Notes under the pieces: model-generated
What the model was told of the DNA's origin: nothing
Database searches by the model: none
The model's input: the letters and a program-made list of their open reading frames with translations, nothing else
Made by a program: the position numbers and the translations under genes
Shown: positions 6,394 through 8,045 of the stretch, piece by piece
Layout: each line of letters starts with the position of its first letter
Position numbering within the stretch: position 1 is the first letter of the stretch
Assembly: GCA_002293155.1 (NCBI GenBank)
Contig: DBCQ01000026.1
Location: forward strand, 1,328 to 9,372
Direction: 5' to 3'
DNA length: 8,045 nt
Source: Burkholderiales bacterium UBA954
Lineage (GTDB): Bacteria > Pseudomonadota > Gammaproteobacteria > Burkholderiales > Burkholderiaceae_A

Positions 6394-7584
6394 ATGAATC
6401 CAGCCCCCTTTGCTCAGAAATCCAAGCGTCAACGGTTTGCCGTCATTGGTGTGGTGGTCGTGGCGCTCGCCGCAGCCAGTTACTTCGGCATCCAGATGAA
6501 TGCCAATAATCCGGCGCCAAAGGCGGCAGGCGGGGTCGTGGTGGTTGAAGCGACCGAGGTTCAGCCTGCTGATATTCAGGATGTAATTACTGCAATTGGC
6601 ACCCTGAGAAGTGCGGAGTCCGTGGTGATGAAATCTGAGATCTCGGGCCGAATTGCTGCGGTCTCTTTTTCGGATGGCTCGCGGGTTGCGAAGGGGGACA
6701 CCTTGATTACCTTCGATGCGTCGATTCAGGAGGCGCAGGTGAATCAGGCGAAGGCTGAGCGCGATCTGGCGGCTGCCAAATTAAAAAGAACCCAAGATCT
6801 CTTTGATAAAAAATTTCTCTCTGCTGCAGCCCTAGATGATGCAAGAGCGTCGGAGCAAATCGCCCAGGCGAAGCTTGCACTGGCGCAGGCGACACTTGGA
6901 AAAATGTCTCTGCGCGCGCCATTCTCGGGCGTGATCGGAATTCGTCAGGTCAGCGTAGGCGATTACATCAAAGAGGGCGCAGACCTGGTGAACCTTGAAG
7001 ATACCTCGTCGATGAAAGTTGATTTTCGTGTACCCGAGCAGGCCTCAGGCCGTCTGCGCGTGGGCCAGATCGTGGGTCTGCAATCAGACGCCTTTGCAGG
7101 CCAGTCATTTCCCGCAAAAGTCACTGCTGTTGATAGCGCTGTTGATCCCCTTGGCCGATCCCTCCTCATGCGTGCTGAGTTGCGGGATGTCTCGCAGCGT
7201 CTAAAACCTGGAATGTTTATGCGGGTGACACTGGTTTTGGAGACAAGGAAAAATGCACTCACCATTCCAGAGGAATCCATCGTGACGCAGCAGGGCCGTT
7301 TGCTCGTTTTTAAGGTGGTCGATGGCAAGGCGGTCAGCACACCGGTTGTTACTGGACTGAGAGTTACCAACAAGGACAAGGCGGTGGTGGAAGTCGTGAA
7401 GGGCTTAGCGGCTGGTGATGTCGTCGTGACAGCGGGGCAGATTAAGATTCGTGGTAATAACCTGCCGGTCAAGATCGCCCCGGCACCTTCGGCCTCACCT
7501 GCAGCGGCAACACCAGAAAAATCAGGCTCGCCTGCGCCCGCAAAAGCAGCCGGCCCAGCGCCTGCGAAAGCCACGGGCCAATAA
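6394..7584 (+). CDS. RND efflux periplasmic adaptor (membrane fusion protein, HlyD/AcrA family)
   Basis: The 396-residue protein should bridge the inner-membrane RND pump and an outer-membrane channel. A basic start (KSKRQR) is followed by a hydrophobic segment (about 15-34) without a lipobox Cys, so it is probably membrane-anchored by an uncleaved helix and not lipidated like AcrA. The lipoyl half-domains lie at about 75-110 (IGTLRSAESVVMKSEISGRI, then GDTLITFD) and 172-203 (LRAPFSGVIG). Between them a short Ala/Gln/Lys-rich alpha-hairpin spans about 110-168. The beta-barrel (205-285) contains DPLGRSLLMRAEL and LKPGMFMRV; the membrane-proximal domain is about 288-360. The last 35 residues are a Pro/Ala/Lys tail. 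Six bases separate it from rnhA and six from the pump gene, pointing to one transcript. No Shine-Dalgarno is evident. Substrates are unknown; multidrug or solvent export is inferred from the family. Confidence 0.93.
   Translation: MNPAPFAQKSKRQRFAVIGVVVVALAAASYFGIQMNANNPAPKAAGGVVVVEATEVQPADIQDVITAIGTLRSAESVVMKSEISGRIAAVSFSDGSRVAKGDTLITFDASIQEAQVNQAKAERDLAAAKLKRTQDLFDKKFLSAAALDDARASEQIAQAKLALAQATLGKMSLRAPFSGVIGIRQVSVGDYIKEGADLVNLEDTSSMKVDFRVPEQASGRLRVGQIVGLQSDAFAGQSFPAKVTAVDSAVDPLGRSLLMRAELRDVSQRLKPGMFMRVTLVLETRKNALTIPEESIVTQQGRLLVFKVVDGKAVSTPVVTGLRVTNKDKAVVEVVKGLAAGDVVVTAGQIKIRGNNLPVKIAPAPSASPAAATPEKSGSPAPAKAAGPAPAKATGQ
7531..7578 (+). repeat. Two tandem copies of an eight-residue coding repeat in the adaptor tail
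   Basis: Residues PAPAKAAG and PAPAKATG are encoded back to back (7531-7554 and 7555-7578). The copies use different synonymous codons at several positions, so the repeat is conserved as protein and not as a fresh DNA duplication. It is probably a flexible, disordered periplasmic tail. Confidence 0.6.
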
Positions 7585-7590
7585 TCCCTC

Positions 7591-8045
7591 ATGCGAATTT
7601 CAGAAATTTGCATTAACCGTCCGGTGTTTGCGACGGTTATTTCGCTTCTGCTGGTATTGATTGGTGCGGTCTCTTACACGAGCCTTTCCGTGCGCGAGTA
7701 TCCGCGGATTGATACGCCGGTCGTTACGGTAACAACACGTTATGCGGGGGCATCCGCAGAGGTTATCGAGACTCAGGTCACCAAAGCGCTTGAGGATTCA
7801 ATTTCCGGGATTGATGCGATTGATATCATCACCTCAATTTCCCGTGCAGAGCAGTCCCAGATCACGGTCACCTTTCGCCTTGAAAAGGACCCTGATTCGG
7901 CTGCTGCCGATGTGCGTGATCGGGTCTCGCGTGTTCGGGCGAAACTACCGAAATCTGTGGATGAGCCGGTCATTGCAAAAGTCGAGGCCGATGCCAATCC
8001 GATTATCTGGCTCTCATTTTCAAGTCCAAGCCGCTCAGCGCTTGA
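7591..8045 (+). CDS. RND efflux inner-membrane transporter, HAE1/AcrB family, N-terminal part (runs off the right edge)
   Basis: The frame stays open from ATG 7591 to the window end, giving 151 codons of a protein normally about 1,020-1,050 residues long; the TGA in the final three bases is out of frame. The N-terminus begins with a short amphipathic segment and NRPVFA, then transmembrane helix 1 (about 12-30, ending LLLVLIGAVSY). The start of the porter domain follows with VREYPRIDTPVVTV, then YAGASAEVIETQVTKALE and ISGIDAID. These match the AcrB order (PVAQYPTIAPPAVTI, YPGADAKTVQ, NGIDN). The pump would use the proton gradient to export compounds together with the adaptor six bases upstream and an outer-membrane factor not seen here. 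The helix IV charged residues that drive proton coupling lie outside the window. No Shine-Dalgarno is evident before the ATG. Confidence 0.93.
   Translation, partial: MRISEICINRPVFATVISLLLVLIGAVSYTSLSVREYPRIDTPVVTVTTRYAGASAEVIETQVTKALEDSISGIDAIDIITSISRAEQSQITVTFRLEKDPDSAAADVRDRVSRVRAKLPKSVDEPVIAKVEADANPIIWLSFSSPSRSAL

Noticed and set aside
6963..7613. 216-codon open frame on the minus strand opposite the efflux adaptor
   Set aside because: It is antisense to a gene with full family motifs, has Ala/Gly- and Ser/Thr-rich composition expected from reversed codons, and shows no recognisable domain.
8043..8045. TGA at the very end of the window as a stop in the RND pump gene
   Set aside because: It is out of frame: the last full codon is CTT at 8041-8043, and the frame continues past the edge.

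Overview
The window looks like ordinary chromosome from a betaproteobacterium, most likely Burkholderiales. This rests on gene content and order recalled from that group: purN followed by an RsmB/NOP-type RNA methyltransferase, a COG1398-type desaturase with a long C-terminal extension, and the mltD-gloB-methyltransferase-rnhA block. There is no insertion sequence, phage gene, tRNA, rRNA or CRISPR array. No gap between genes exceeds about 80 bases, and every complete gene looks intact. I did not find a clear new system.

Layout. The left edge (1-225, + strand) is the 3' end of purN. It overlaps by 34 bases a complete RsmB/NOP-family m5C RNA methyltransferase (192-1511, +). A short gap (1512-1593) holds a plausible sigma-70-type promoter, repeated AATCCCG motifs, a G-rich tract, a small hairpin and a good ribosome binding site. 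These precede a TTG-started membrane fatty acid desaturase (1594-2691, +). The desaturase converges on a minus-strand pair: gloB (glyoxalase II, 5105-4347) followed by mltD (lipoprotein lytic transglycosylase with LysM repeats, 4347-2725), which share one base in a TAATG junction. A stem-loop at 2704-2727 sits at the convergence point.

The 5' end of gloB overlaps by 22 bases the 5' end of a divergent YafS-like methyltransferase (5084-5950, +). That gene overlaps rnhA (RNase HI, 5917-6387, +) by 34 bases. Six bases after rnhA begins a tripartite RND efflux system: the periplasmic adaptor (6394-7584, +) and, after another six bases, the inner-membrane HAE1-type transporter (7591 onward, +), which runs off the right edge.

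Roles. The genes cover purine synthesis, rRNA or other RNA m5C modification, membrane lipid unsaturation, cell-wall remodelling, methylglyoxal detoxification, RNA:DNA hybrid removal and drug or solvent efflux. They look like packed housekeeping transcription units, not one pathway. The points most worth checking are the desaturase C-terminal extension with its ISL3-transposase-like motif, the repeat-rich desaturase leader, the mutually overlapping 5' ends of gloB and the methyltransferase, and the compact rnhA-efflux junction.
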